Below, piece after piece: positions 15,002 through 23,143 of a stretch of DNA of 25,005 bases. Each line of letters opens with the position of its first letter. The stretch's first letter is position 1. The DNA lies in contig SHYX01000058.1 of NCBI GenBank assembly GCA_009692585.1, positions 1 to 25,005 on the forward strand, given 5' to 3'. The position numbers and the translations under genes are program-made. The DNA is from Myxococcales bacterium (GTDB lineage: Bacteria > Myxococcota > UBA796 > SXON01). The notes below the pieces were generated by a model, which saw only the letters and a list, made by a program, of their open reading frames with translations, was not told the DNA's origin and did not search any database.

Positions 15002-15223
15002 GTGGGGGCGGGTGACGCGGTTCACCGCTGTAGACGCCGAGGGCCACGGGCCCTCGATCCTTCGCAGCGCGTACCATCCCGTCGAATTCTACGACGCCCT
15101 CGAGCGAGGCGAACGGGGGCAGGGTCAGCGGCACGATTGACACCGACTGACGCAGATTCGGACCGGATGATCGCCGTCGTGAACGGCCCGGCCGGCAAGG
15201 CGGGGCCGACGAGCGTGTCGAGA
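15002..15223. other. Intergenic region, possible 42-codon remnant
   Basis: Lies between the small lipoprotein gene and the repeated carboxylase end. One plus-strand frame (GTG at 15012 to TGA at 15140, 42 codons, including FTAVDAEGHG and YHPVEFYDALERGE) has protein-like composition and a purine-rich sequence before it. The opposite strand is equally open, so neither is convincing. The remaining bases up to the repeat edge show nothing I recognise. Confidence 0.35.
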
Positions 15224-15397
15224 CGCGTAGAGGAGGTCCCAACGAAGCCCGACGGGTCGGGCACAGGCGAGCGCCGAGCCGAATCAAGATCAGGCGGTAT
15301 TAGAGCCTGAAGGTGCCGAACGCCCCCCGCGCGCACCGCCCCAGTACGTCACGGGTGCGGGCCGGCTCGATGATGCCGTCATCCCAGAGGTTCGCGG
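15224..15397 (-). repeat. Direct repeat copy A: duplicated 3' end and downstream flank of the carboxylase gene
   Basis: Positions 15224-15328 are identical to 17386-17490 (105 bp), and 15338-15397 match 17533-17592 with one mismatch (60 bp). Between these blocks copy A has 9 bp and copy B 42 bp, a 33-bp (11-codon) in-frame difference. The matching sequence stops abruptly at both ends. Confidence 0.95.
15300..15397 (-). pseudogene. Fragment of acyl-CoA carboxylase beta subunit (C-terminus only)
   Basis: On the minus strand, the last 31 codons ([19 protein letters not shown]...AFGTFRL) and the TAA stop match the C-terminus of the intact carboxylase at 17462-19078, except for a net loss of 11 residues near the end. 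Upstream of residue A the sequence changes to unrelated bases (15398-15481, with a 21-codon open frame MYDNAKAPLNAALAAIRE... in another frame). No start or catalytic region is present. Confidence 0.9.
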
Positions 15398-15481
15398 ATG
15401 GCGGCGAGCGCGGCGTTGAGGGGGGCCTTGGCGTTGTCGTACATCGGGACTTCCGGGGCGCCGGGCGACCTAACCCGCGGC

Positions 15482-16978
15482 TCAGGGGGTGGAGAAACTG
15501 CGTTGGGCGGCTCCGGTGCCCGCGAGCTTCCCTCCGTAGTACAACGCCGATGAGCTCCCGCTGAAGCCCCTGCCCGACCCGCCTCCGGGGATCATCCCCA
15601 CGCACTCGCCCGCCGCCCAGACCCCGGGGATCGGGGTGCCGTCGGGGGCGAGCACGCGGCTCGACAGGTCGGTCAGGACCCCGCCGAAGTTCTTGGCCAG
15701 AGCCGGCCGGAAGCGCACGAAGGCCCAACTCGTGCCGTGGAGCTGGTCGGTGGTGGAAAGAGGGACGCCGAACTCGTCGGTCTGCGAGGTGGCCGCGAGA
15801 TTGTTGTAGCTGTCGATGACCTCCGCCACCGCCGGGTCCACTCCGGCCACGATCGCGGCAGTGGAGAGGTCGGCATCCACTACGAGGTCGGCCGAGCCGA
15901 GCTCCTGGAGCTCGGAGAGCGTGTAGTACTCGGGGCCCGCATCCATGTCTACCCAGTTGTAGCCGGGCGGCGAGAAGATCATCGATTCGGCGGTGTCGAT
16001 CCCCGCCACGAGCCACGCTCCACCGGGCGGGAGGAGGTTGATGACATCGAAGGAGCCGAAGCTGTCGCCCTCGACGAAGCGCTGCCCGTCGCTGCCCACG
16101 AGCAGGTAGGCCGGCGTGGACATGAGGATCATCGCCTCCGTTTCGGGTTCGCGCGGGTCAGGTATGGAGTGCACGTACGTGCCGATGCTCGCCGGCTCCT
16201 CGCGCCCGGCGCCGATGGCCTCGAAGAACGGCAGACCGCCGCCGGTGGAGGACTTCAGCGTTTCGAAGATCGGATCGAGCTCGGCGAGATCGGGTCGGAC
16301 CTCGGCAACGGCCTCGCGGTTGCGCAGGAAGCCGCCGGTGGCCACGACTACCCCGCCCCTGGCACCGGTGGAACCCGTTTCGCCGGTGGTCACATCGCGC
16401 CACTGCACGCCCACCACCGCGCCATCCACGATCACCGGGCCGGTCACCTCGACGCCGATTCGCGGGGTGTAGGCGGTGTCGCCAATGAGCAGCTCGAAGG
16501 CGGCGTTCACATCCGGCCAGCGGAGCTCGTGGATGCGGGCCACGCTCCCCTCCCCCGCAACGTTGTTGGGGCCAAGGATGTGCACGCCGTGCTCGCTTAG
16601 CCAGACCAGCACGTCGCTGGTGCCGGACAGGTAGGCCGTCACGCTTTCGCGGGTGCCATCGGCCCCGGTAAGGGTGGTCCAGTCGGCCTGTGCGGAGGCG
16701 AGGCTGTCTTCGATGCCGGCGACTTCCTGCCAGGGCGTGAGGATGCCGTAGGCCTGGGAGGCCATGCGGACGCCCCCGCCAAGGGTGGTTTCACGCTCGA
16801 AGAGCACGACGGAGGCGCCTGCCTCGGCCGCCGCGAGGACGGCGGCCGAACCTGCCGGACCGCTCCCAACCACCACGACATCGTAGGTGGTGTCGAACTC
16901 CATGGCGGTGCTGAAGGTGTCAGCGCCTTTCTGGTCGACGCCCACGTCGCAGCCGACGAAGAAGATGACGCGCATCAT
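15482..16978 (-). CDS. FAD-binding flavoprotein of the fumarate reductase / ketosteroid dehydrogenase type
   Basis: 498 residues. Predicted FAD-dependent redox enzyme of the FAD_binding_2 superfamily; substrate unknown. Seen: YDVVVVGSGPAGSAAVLAA (about 32-50), an Arg-containing FERETTLGGGVRMAS loop, GGVVVATGGFLRN, and the C-terminal flavin-closing motif GVWAAGECVGMIPGGGSGRGF. In-frame TAG codons lie just before the ATG at 16978, so the start is ATG 16978 or 16975. The N-terminus RVIFFVGC then looks like a very short lipoprotein signal. A start at M26 (MEFDTTYDVVV) would give a cytoplasmic enzyme instead. GGGAGG stands directly before the ATG pair. The gene lies between the two repeat copies, isolated from its neighbours' functions. 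Confidence 0.8.
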   Translation of the reverse strand: MMRVIFFVGCDVGVDQKGADTFSTAMEFDTTYDVVVVGSGPAGSAAVLAAAEAGASVVLFERETTLGGGVRMASQAYGILTPWQEVAGIEDSLASAQADWTTLTGADGTRESVTAYLSGTSDVLVWLSEHGVHILGPNNVAGEGSVARIHELRWPDVNAAFELLIGDTAYTPRIGVEVTGPVIVDGAVVGVQWRDVTTGETGSTGARGGVVVATGGFLRNREAVAEVRPDLAELDPIFETLKSSTGGGLPFFEAIGAGREEPASIGTYVHSIPDPREPETEAMILMSTPAYLLVGSDGQRFVEGDSFGSFDVINLLPPGGAWLVAGIDTAESMIFSPPGYNWVDMDAGPEYYTLSELQELGSADLVVDADLSTAAIVAGVDPAVAEVIDSYNNLAATSQTDEFGVPLSTTDQLHGTSWAFVRFRPALAKNFGGVLTDLSSRVLAPDGTPIPGVWAAGECVGMIPGGGSGRGFSGSSSALYYGGKLAGTGAAQRSFSTP

Positions 16979-17047
16979 CCTCCCAGTCTATCCCAACCGC
17001 CGAGCGGTGCGGACGGGAAGTGTAGGCGTGCCGAACGGTGCCGGCTG

Positions 17048-17077
17048 GAGGGGAGGCGATGGTCCGCCTCCCCCTCG
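17048..17077 (-). terminator. Hairpin directly after the typA fragment
   Basis: GGGGAGGCG and CGCCTCCCC pair around a 6-base loop; the stem extends with a one-base bulge. It begins 7 bp after the TAG of the typA remnant, the right place for that gene's native terminator, although no T-tract follows. Confidence 0.5.
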
Positions 17078-17084
17078 AGTCAGC

Positions 17085-17385
17085 CTACGCGTCGCGCTCG
17101 CCCCGAACCACACTGCGGAGGTTCTTGGGCAGGACCCGCTTGCGGAGGCGGATGACAGACGGGGTGATCTCCACCAGTTCATCATCCGAGATGTATTCGA
17201 GGGACTTCTCGAGGTTCATTTGGATGGGCGGGATGAGGATCTGCTTCTCGTCGGCGCCGGCGCTACGGATGTTGTTGAGCTGCTTCTCGCGCGTGCAGTC
17301 GATGTTGATGTCGTTGTCGCGGGAGTTCTCCCCCACGATCATGCCCTCGTACACCACCGTCTGCGGGGCGATGAACATCCGGCCG
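17085..17385 (-). pseudogene. typA: C-terminal fragment of TypA/BipA GTPase
   Basis: 99 codons plus TAG encode the C-terminal domain of the ribosome-associated GTPase TypA/BipA. Visible family blocks are GRMFIAPQTVVYEGMIVGE, NSRDNDINID, EKQLNNIRSAGADE, SLEYISDDELVEITP and RLRKRVL. A full TypA has about 610 residues, so the GTPase domain and ~500 residues are absent. The homology starts at the base where the repeat (copy B) begins: everything upstream is carboxylase-derived sequence in this frame. There is no start codon of its own in a good context. It is either a real truncation or a join made by assembly; a complete typA elsewhere would be needed for normal function. Confidence 0.88.
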
Positions 17386-17592
17386 CGCGTAGAGGAGGTC
17401 CCAACGAAGCCCGACGGGTCGGGCACAGGCGAGCGCCGAGCCGAATCAAGATCAGGCGGTATTAGAGCCTGAAGGTGCCGAACGCCCCCCCCCCGGCGGG
17501 GGCCGGCCCCCGTGCGCACACCGCGAGGCACAGCCCCAGTACGTCACGGGTGCGGGCCGGCTCGATGATGCCGTCATCCCAGAGGTTTGCGG
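17386..17592 (-). repeat. Direct repeat copy B: native 3' end of the carboxylase gene and its flank
   Basis: The partner of copy A, containing the end of the intact carboxylase gene. It includes a 42-bp segment (17491-17532) that is 9 bp in copy A and encodes a Gly/Ala/Pro-rich stretch ([10 protein letters not shown]). Its outer edge is the junction with the typA remnant. Confidence 0.95.
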
Positions 17593-19078
17593 TAGAGTAC
17601 CAGGCGCTGCCCTCGCGGTCCTGGGCCTCGGCCACCGGGGTGCGCAGACTGGCCTCCTCCTGTGTCGTCAGCGGCGCCACTCCCGCGCGCTGTCGCTGGC
17701 CGTTCGCCACCGAGATGAGCACGCTGGCGGCCTGGGCGGCGCCCATCACGCCGATCCTCGCCCCGGGCCACGCCCACAGAAACCGTGGACCGTACGCCCG
17801 ACCGCACATTGCGTAATTTCCAGCGCCGAAGCTGCCTCCGACGATCACCGTCAGCTTTGGCACGGTCGCGGTCGCGACCGCGTTGATCATCTGGTGTCCG
17901 TGCTTGGTGATCCCGCCGGCTTCGTACCGCTGTCCGACCATGAACCCGGGGACATTCTGGAGAAAAATCAAGGGCACCCGACGCTTTTCGCACAGCTGGA
18001 CGAAGTGCGCCGCTTTCTGCGCACACTCAGAGAAGATCACGCCGTTGTTGGCGAGGATGCCAACCTTGTAGCCATGAATCCGGGCGGTACCGCAGACGAG
18101 CGTCGGACCGTAGAGCGGCTTGAATTCCAGCAAGGCGCTGTCGTCCACGATCCGGCCGATCACCTCCAGGATGTCAAAGGGCTCCGAGAGCTCTGCGGGC
18201 ACGATCCCATCGAGATCTTCGGGGTCGTGGACGGGGGGCCGGGCGGGGGACTGGTCCATCCAGGACGGTCCCGGCGGGGGCAGGCCGGCCACCAACGTAC
18301 GGAGTATTCTGAGGGCGTGTCGATCGTCTTCGGCCACATGGTCGGTCACCCCCGAGCGGCGCGCGTGCAACTCGACGCCGCCGAGGTCTTCGGCGGCGAC
18401 GTCCTCGCCGGTGGCGGCCTTGACGAGCGGCGGCCCGGCCAGGAAGATCGCCCCGGTTCCGCGCACCTGCACCACCTCGTCGCTCATCGCCGGAATGTAG
18501 GCGGCGCCGGCCGTGCAGAGCCCCATCACCGCGGTCAGTTGAGGAATGCCCGCGCGGGACAGGTGCGCCTGGTTGTAGAAGATCCGGCCGCCGTCGTCGG
18601 CATCGGGAAACACCTCGCTCTGCAGCGGCAGGTAGGCGCCTCCAGAGTCGACGAGCGACACAAAGGGGAGGCGATTTTCGAGTGCAATGGCTTGAAGGCG
18701 AAGCGTCTTCTTCACCCCCATCGGGTAGATCGCCCCCCCCTTCACGGTGGCGTCGTTCGCAGAAACGATGCATTCGCGGCCACAAATGACGCCGATCCCT
18801 GCGAAGCTGCCCGCTTTGTGGACGCCGCCGTCGTACATGCCCTGCGCGGCGAGGGCGCCGATCTCCAAGAACGGGGCCCCGGGGTCGAGCAGGAGGTCCA
18901 GCCGCTCGGTCACCAACAGTTTTCCCTGCTCCTGATGCCGCGACCGGGCCTTTTCGCTCCGGTCGCTCCGCGCCGCGGCGAGGTCGGACCGCAAGCGGGC
19001 CTTCAGCGCCTCGGTGTGGGCGCGTCGGGCCTTGAATTCCGCGGAGTTGGTGTCGATCGCGGTGGGGAGAGCGTCCAT
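17462..19078 (-). CDS. Acyl-CoA carboxylase carboxyltransferase (methylcrotonyl-CoA carboxylase beta type)
   Basis: 538 residues from the ATG at 19078; the frame is open further upstream but reaches across the divergent mutL start. It transfers carboxyl from biotin to an acyl-CoA. The MCC beta subunit (about 535 residues, leucine degradation) is the closest by size and layout. Seen: [81 protein letters not shown], the C-terminal crotonase-like half with [20 protein letters not shown], and [23 protein letters not shown]. No biotin carboxylase subunit is in the window. The first 39 bp upstream of the ATG separate it from the divergent mutL gene. Confidence 0.9.
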   Translation of the reverse strand: MDALPTAIDTNSAEFKARRAHTEALKARLRSDLAAARSDRSEKARSRHQEQGKLLVTERLDLLLDPGAPFLEIGALAAQGMYDGGVHKAGSFAGIGVICGRECIVSANDATVKGGAIYPMGVKKTLRLQAIALENRLPFVSLVDSGGAYLPLQSEVFPDADDGGRIFYNQAHLSRAGIPQLTAVMGLCTAGAAYIPAMSDEVVQVRGTGAIFLAGPPLVKAATGEDVAAEDLGGVELHARRSGVTDHVAEDDRHALRILRTLVAGLPPPGPSWMDQSPARPPVHDPEDLDGIVPAELSEPFDILEVIGRIVDDSALLEFKPLYGPTLVCGTARIHGYKVGILANNGVIFSECAQKAAHFVQLCEKRRVPLIFLQNVPGFMVGQRYEAGGITKHGHQMINAVATATVPKLTVIVGGSFGAGNYAMCGRAYGPRFLWAWPGARIGVMGAAQAASVLISVANGQRQRAGVAPLTTQEEASLRTPVAEAQDREGSAWYSTANLWDDGIIEPARTRDVLGLCLAVCARGPAPAGGGAFGTFRL

Positions 19079-19117
19079 GACGCCCCGTAGCTCCGAATCT
19101 GGATAGCTCCAAGGGCC

Positions 19118-20980
19118 ATGGCTGTGCGCATCCTCGAAGAATCGCTGATCAACAAGATCGCCGCCGGCGAGGTCGTCGAACGTCCCGCCAGCGTGGTCAA
19201 AGAGCTGCTCGAGAACGCGCTCGATGCCGGCGCCACCGAACTGCGGGTCCACCTGCGCGCGGGGGGACGCAATCTGGTGCGGATCGTCGACGACGGCTCA
19301 GGAATGGACCGCACCGACGCGCTCATGAGCCTCGAGCGGCACGCCACCAGCAAGATCCGCTGCGACGACGACCTTTTTCGCGTCGCGACACTCGGCTTTC
19401 GGGGAGAGGCGATCCCGTCGATCGCCAGTGTGTCGAAGTTCGAGCTGGTCACGCGGGCGCAGGGACGGGAGGAAGGCACGCGCATCGTCGTGGACGGCGG
19501 CAAGCTGCTGGCGGTGGAGCCGGCGGGCGCCGCGGCGGGCACGGACATCTCGGTGGCCTCGATCTTCTACAATTTGCCCGCGCGCCGTAAGTTCCTGCGC
19601 TCCGTGGACACCGAGCTGGGACATTGCATCGAGGCCATCACCCGGGAGCTCCTGATCCGCCCCGGCGTGGATTTCGAGGTCACCCACGACGACCGGTTGC
19701 ACCTGCGTTGCGCGCGGACCGACGAGCCTCGTCGACGCGCGGCGGAGCTTCTGGGGCCCCACGGCGAGGCGCTGGTTCCGGTGAGCTTTGCGCGCGGGTC
19801 GCTCCGTGTCACGGGGCTCGTCTCGCCCGTGGGGGTGCACCGCCAGAGCGCCACCAACTCCAGCTATTTGTATGTAAATGGGCGCTTCGTACGCGATCAC
19901 GTGGTCCGGCGGGCGGTCTTGCAGGCCTACGCGGGCCTGGTTCCCAAGGACCGGTACCCGGTGGTCGTCCTCCAAATCGAGATCCCTCCTCAGGACGTGG
20001 ACGTCAACGTGCATCCCGCCAAGACCGAGGTGCGGTTCGTCAACGCGTTCGACCTGCAGCACGCGGTGGCGACGGGTCTGCGCACGGCGCTGCAGGACCA
20101 CGGGATTCAGCGCCCGGTCCCCATCGAAGCCCGGTATCGCGGCGCCGAGCCGGCGTCCGAGCAGGTCAGTTTGTTGGCGGATGCGCCGCGGGAGGAGCCC
20201 GCGGCGCGGCCGCCGGCGCCGCTCCCGCCCGCTCCCGCCCGCCCGCTAGCCGGCGCCGCCGCCCGTGCGCCCGACCCCCCGGCGTCGGCGCGCCGATCGA
20301 CGCTCTCCCCGCCGGCGATGGCGTCACCCCTCCCGGCGGCTCAAAACGCGCCCCCCACCCCCCCGGCACCGCTGGGCGGCCGCGCCCTGCTCCCGGTCGC
20401 CCGCTTCGCGGATTTGCGTGTGGTGGGCCAACTCGCCCGCACCTACATCCTCTGCGAAGGCGGCGGGGAGCTGCTCATCGTCGATCAGCACGCCGCCGCC
20501 GAACGGATCACCTTGGGGAAGCTGCAGCGGGACCCCAAGGGGGCCCTTGGCGGTTCGCAGCGGCTGCTCACGCCTTTCCTGATCGAGTTGGGTCCGGCGC
20601 GCGCCTCGGTGCTGGCGGCCCACGCCGATGCCCTGGCTGAGCCTGGCCTGGACCTGACCCATCTGGGCGGCGGAACCATCGCCGTGCAGGGGGTTCCGGT
20701 GCCGCTCGCCCGGCGCGACCTTGCCGTCCTGCTTGGTGACATCGCCGATGACCTCCTCGCTGGTGGGCCCGGACACCTCGCCCAGGGGATCCTGGACCTG
20801 GTCCTGGCGACGATGGCCTGCCACTCCAGCGTCCGCGCGAACGAGGTGTTGGATGAGCGCAGCATGCGCGCGCTCATCGAGCAACTCGACGCCGTCGACC
20901 ATGCGGTGTGTGCCCACGGACGGCCGGTGGTGATCCGGATGGGAGTGGGCGAACTGGAACGCCGGTTCCACCGGACATGA
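19118..20980 (+). CDS. mutL: DNA mismatch repair protein MutL
   Basis: 620 residues. Coordinates mismatch repair downstream of MutS. The N-terminal GHKL ATPase shows [24 protein letters not shown] (catalytic Glu), DDGSGM, ATSKI, GFRGEA and [12 protein letters not shown] Pro/Ala-rich linker runs at about 345-430. The C-terminal dimerisation/endonuclease domain has [10 protein letters not shown] (Asp at residue 456), [19 protein letters not shown] and a terminal FHR. The endonuclease consensus DQHA-x2-E-x4-E has its last Glu replaced by Gly (residue 467). Whether nicking activity survives is open. The stop overlaps the ATG of the degraded kinase gene (ATGA). Confidence 0.95.
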   Translation: MAVRILEESLINKIAAGEVVERPASVVKELLENALDAGATELRVHLRAGGRNLVRIVDDGSGMDRTDALMSLERHATSKIRCDDDLFRVATLGFRGEAIPSIASVSKFELVTRAQGREEGTRIVVDGGKLLAVEPAGAAAGTDISVASIFYNLPARRKFLRSVDTELGHCIEAITRELLIRPGVDFEVTHDDRLHLRCARTDEPRRRAAELLGPHGEALVPVSFARGSLRVTGLVSPVGVHRQSATNSSYLYVNGRFVRDHVVRRAVLQAYAGLVPKDRYPVVVLQIEIPPQDVDVNVHPAKTEVRFVNAFDLQHAVATGLRTALQDHGIQRPVPIEARYRGAEPASEQVSLLADAPREEPAARPPAPLPPAPARPLAGAAARAPDPPASARRSTLSPPAMASPLPAAQNAPPTPPAPLGGRALLPVARFADLRVVGQLARTYILCEGGGELLIVDQHAAAERITLGKLQRDPKGALGGSQRLLTPFLIELGPARASVLAAHADALAEPGLDLTHLGGGTIAVQGVPVPLARRDLAVLLGDIADDLLAGGPGHLAQGILDLVLATMACHSSVRANEVLDERSMRALIEQLDAVDHAVCAHGRPVVIRMGVGELERRFHRT

Positions 20981-21432
20981 CGAAGGAACCTCCCTGACTC
21001 GTCGATCGGCAGTACGGTCCCTGGCGGGTGGTCGCGTTCCTGGCCGAAGGCGGCATGGCGCGCGTGTGGGAGGTTCGCCACGTCGAGACCGAGGCGACTG
21101 GCGCCCTGAAAGTCTGCCGGAGTCGCGACCCAGATATGATGGCGAGGGCGGCGCGCGAGGGGCGGATCCAGCGGGCGCTCCGACATCCCAACATTCTCGC
21201 CGCGCTCGACATCGTCGATGTGGACGGCATTCCCGGCATCGTCCTGGAGTTGATTCCCGGCGGCGCCACCCTCGAGTCCGAGCTGCGGGCCGGGCCGCTC
21301 CGGGGAGCCCTGCTCGACCGGGCCGTCGTCGGCGTCCTAGATGGGGTCGAGGCCTCGCACCGCGGCCCGTGGCTCGCCGCGCTGGTCGGCTCCGTTGCGG
21401 TTGCGGTTGCCGTCGCCGTGGCGCTCGGTTAG
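20977..21432 (+). pseudogene. Degraded Ser/Thr protein kinase (N-lobe plus membrane helix only)
   Basis: The reading frame starts with an ATG overlapping the mutL stop, then meets TGA at codon 7 (20995-20997), and continues open to 21432. The retained part is a kinase N-lobe: YGPWRVVAFLAEGGMARVWEVRH (glycine loop), ATGALKVCRS (catalytic Lys), REGRIQRALRHPNILAAL, then LELIPGGATLESEL and VVGVLDGVEASHR. It then jumps directly to GPWLAALVGSVAVAVAVAV, a membrane helix, and stops. The HRD, DFG and activation-loop regions are missing, an in-frame loss of the C-lobe. A GTG at 21028 could start a truncated product. Kinases of this type are membrane receptors in Myxococcota. Interpretation as a pseudogene is inference from these two lesions. 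Confidence 0.8.
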
Positions 21433-21591
21433 CAGGGGCGCAGGCCGTCTCTCGTCGGCCACTCTTTTCCAACCCGAACCTGATTCAAACCGGGTTCCCG
21501 GCAACGCAGATGCGTGCATTTTCCCAAGCCTCCGGCCGCCCCCAACGGGCTGGCGCCGAGGTGGCTTCGTGTTGCTGCTGGGAACCCGGGC

Positions 21592-21597
21592 GAGGTG
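21592..21597 (+). promoter_or_regulatory. Shine-Dalgarno-like sequence for the RNase G gene
   Basis: GAGGTG stands four bases before TTG 21602 and supports that start. A second GAGGTGG lies four bases before an in-frame GTG at 21569, so a start 11 codons earlier is not excluded. Confidence 0.5.
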
Positions 21598-21601
21598 CAC
21601 C

Positions 21602-23143
21602 TTGCCTGCTGAAATTCTCGTCAATACGATGGGTCGCGAAACGCGTGTGGCGCTCATGGAAAGTGGCCAACTTGTCGAACTGCATGTCGATCGGGGGGTA
21701 GACCGGGGGTTTGTCGGCAACGTCTACCTGGGCCGCGTCGTGCGCGTGCTCCCCGGCATGCAGGCGGCCTTCGTGGACATCGGCCTGGATCGTGCTGCCT
21801 TCCTTTACGTCGGCGACATCTGGCCGCAGATGTTCGACCCCAAGCACTCCGGCGAGGATGAAGGTCCGGCCGAGGAGGACGAAGACGCCACGATCGCGGA
21901 AGAGTCGCCCCCGCGAGACACGCCCCGTCCCGGCCAGCCCGCGATCCAGGATCTGCTGACCGAAGGGCAGGAGATCGTGGTGCAGGTGTCGAAGGACCCC
22001 ATCGGCACCAAGGGGGCCCGCGTCACGACGCACGTCACCCTGCCGGGGCGCTACCTCGTCTTTATGCCCACGGTCGATCACGTCGGCATCAGCCGCCGCA
22101 TCGGCAAGGACCGCGAACGTCGCCGGTTGCGCGACTTCGTCGACAAGAACCGGCCGAAGGGCGGCGGCTTCATCGTGCGTACGATCTGCGCGGCACAGAC
22201 CAACCAGACGCTCAAGCAGGACATGAACTACCTGGTGGGCATCTGGGACAAGGTGCAGACCGTCGCCAAGGCGAAGAAGGCGCCCGCGCCCCTGCACCTC
22301 GATCATGGACTCGTGCTTCGCATGGTACGGGACGCCTTCCACGACGACGTGGGCCGGATGGTGGTCGACACCCCGAAGCTCTTCGATGAGGTCAGCGACT
22401 TCATCCAGGAGTTCTCTCCCGAGCTCCGCGAGAAGATTCACCTGTACCGTGGTGCCGAGCCCATCTTCGACACCTTCGGGGTCGAGACGGAGATCAATCG
22501 TTCCCTCGGACGCCGGGTGTGGCTCAAGTCCGGCGGATACCTCGTCATCGACCAGACCGAGGCCCTGGTGTCGATCGACGTGAACTCCGGCAAGTTCGTC
22601 GGTCAGGGCACGTCGCTCGAAGACACGACGGTGCGGGTGAATCTCGAGGCGGTCAAGGAGGTCGTCTACCAGCTCCGGCTCCGCAACATCGGCGGCATCA
22701 TCATCATCGACTTCATCGACATGGACCGCGAGCAGAACCGGGACAAGGTCTACCGGGCGCTCGAAGAGGAACTCAAGCACGACCGGGCGCGCACCAACGT
22801 GCTCAAGATCAGCGATCTGGGTCTGGTGCAGATGACGCGGAAGCGGGTCCAGGAGGATGTGGTCCGCTACCTCAGCGAATCCTGCCCTACCTGCGAAGGG
22901 CGCGGTGCCGTGCGCTCCCGCCAGACGGTGTGCTACGACATCTTTCGCGAGCTCCAACGCGAGTCGGTGCGGGCGGTCGCCAAGGAGGCGCTCTACGTCA
23001 ACGTGCACCCCAGCGTGGCGGACCTGCTGTACGGCGAGGAATATCCGGTGCTCGAGCAGGTCGAGATCCGTCTGGGCAAGCGGGTGGTGGTGCGCGCGCT
23101 GCAGCACCTCCACGTCGAGAAGTTCGAGGTCTACTCCAAGTAG
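21602..23143 (+). CDS. rng: Ribonuclease G/E family endoribonuclease
   Basis: 513 residues from TTG 21602, comparable with E. coli RNase G (489). Endoribonuclease for rRNA maturation and mRNA decay. The start gives LPAEILVNTMGRETRVALMESGQ, the usual N-terminus. An S1-type domain (about 35-150) is interrupted by an acidic, Pro-rich stretch at about 79-112. Then come DPIGTKGARVT, GRYLVFMPTVDHVGISRRI, RRVWLKSGGYLVIDQTEALVSIDVNSGKF (first catalytic Asp), IGGIIIIDFIDM (second catalytic Asp) and CPTCEGRG (zinc-link). The C-terminal ~85 residues are RNase G-like. It has no long scaffold tail, unlike RNase E. The last 13 bases overlap the end of the convergent DUF2079 gene. Confidence 0.93.
   Translation: MPAEILVNTMGRETRVALMESGQLVELHVDRGVDRGFVGNVYLGRVVRVLPGMQAAFVDIGLDRAAFLYVGDIWPQMFDPKHSGEDEGPAEEDEDATIAEESPPRDTPRPGQPAIQDLLTEGQEIVVQVSKDPIGTKGARVTTHVTLPGRYLVFMPTVDHVGISRRIGKDRERRRLRDFVDKNRPKGGGFIVRTICAAQTNQTLKQDMNYLVGIWDKVQTVAKAKKAPAPLHLDHGLVLRMVRDAFHDDVGRMVVDTPKLFDEVSDFIQEFSPELREKIHLYRGAEPIFDTFGVETEINRSLGRRVWLKSGGYLVIDQTEALVSIDVNSGKFVGQGTSLEDTTVRVNLEAVKEVVYQLRLRNIGGIIIIDFIDMDREQNRDKVYRALEEELKHDRARTNVLKISDLGLVQMTRKRVQEDVVRYLSESCPTCEGRGAVRSRQTVCYDIFRELQRESVRAVAKEALYVNVHPSVADLLYGEEYPVLEQVEIRLGKRVVVRALQHLHVEKFEVYSK

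Noticed and set aside
15012..15140. 42-codon gene after the small lipoprotein
   Set aside because: Protein-like composition, but both strands are open, no family match, and the region borders a rearrangement. Kept only as a low-confidence remark.
20995..20997. TGA in the kinase frame as selenocysteine or readthrough codon
   Set aside because: No selenocysteine-type hairpin after it and no catalytic need at codon 7. The missing kinase core shows decay.
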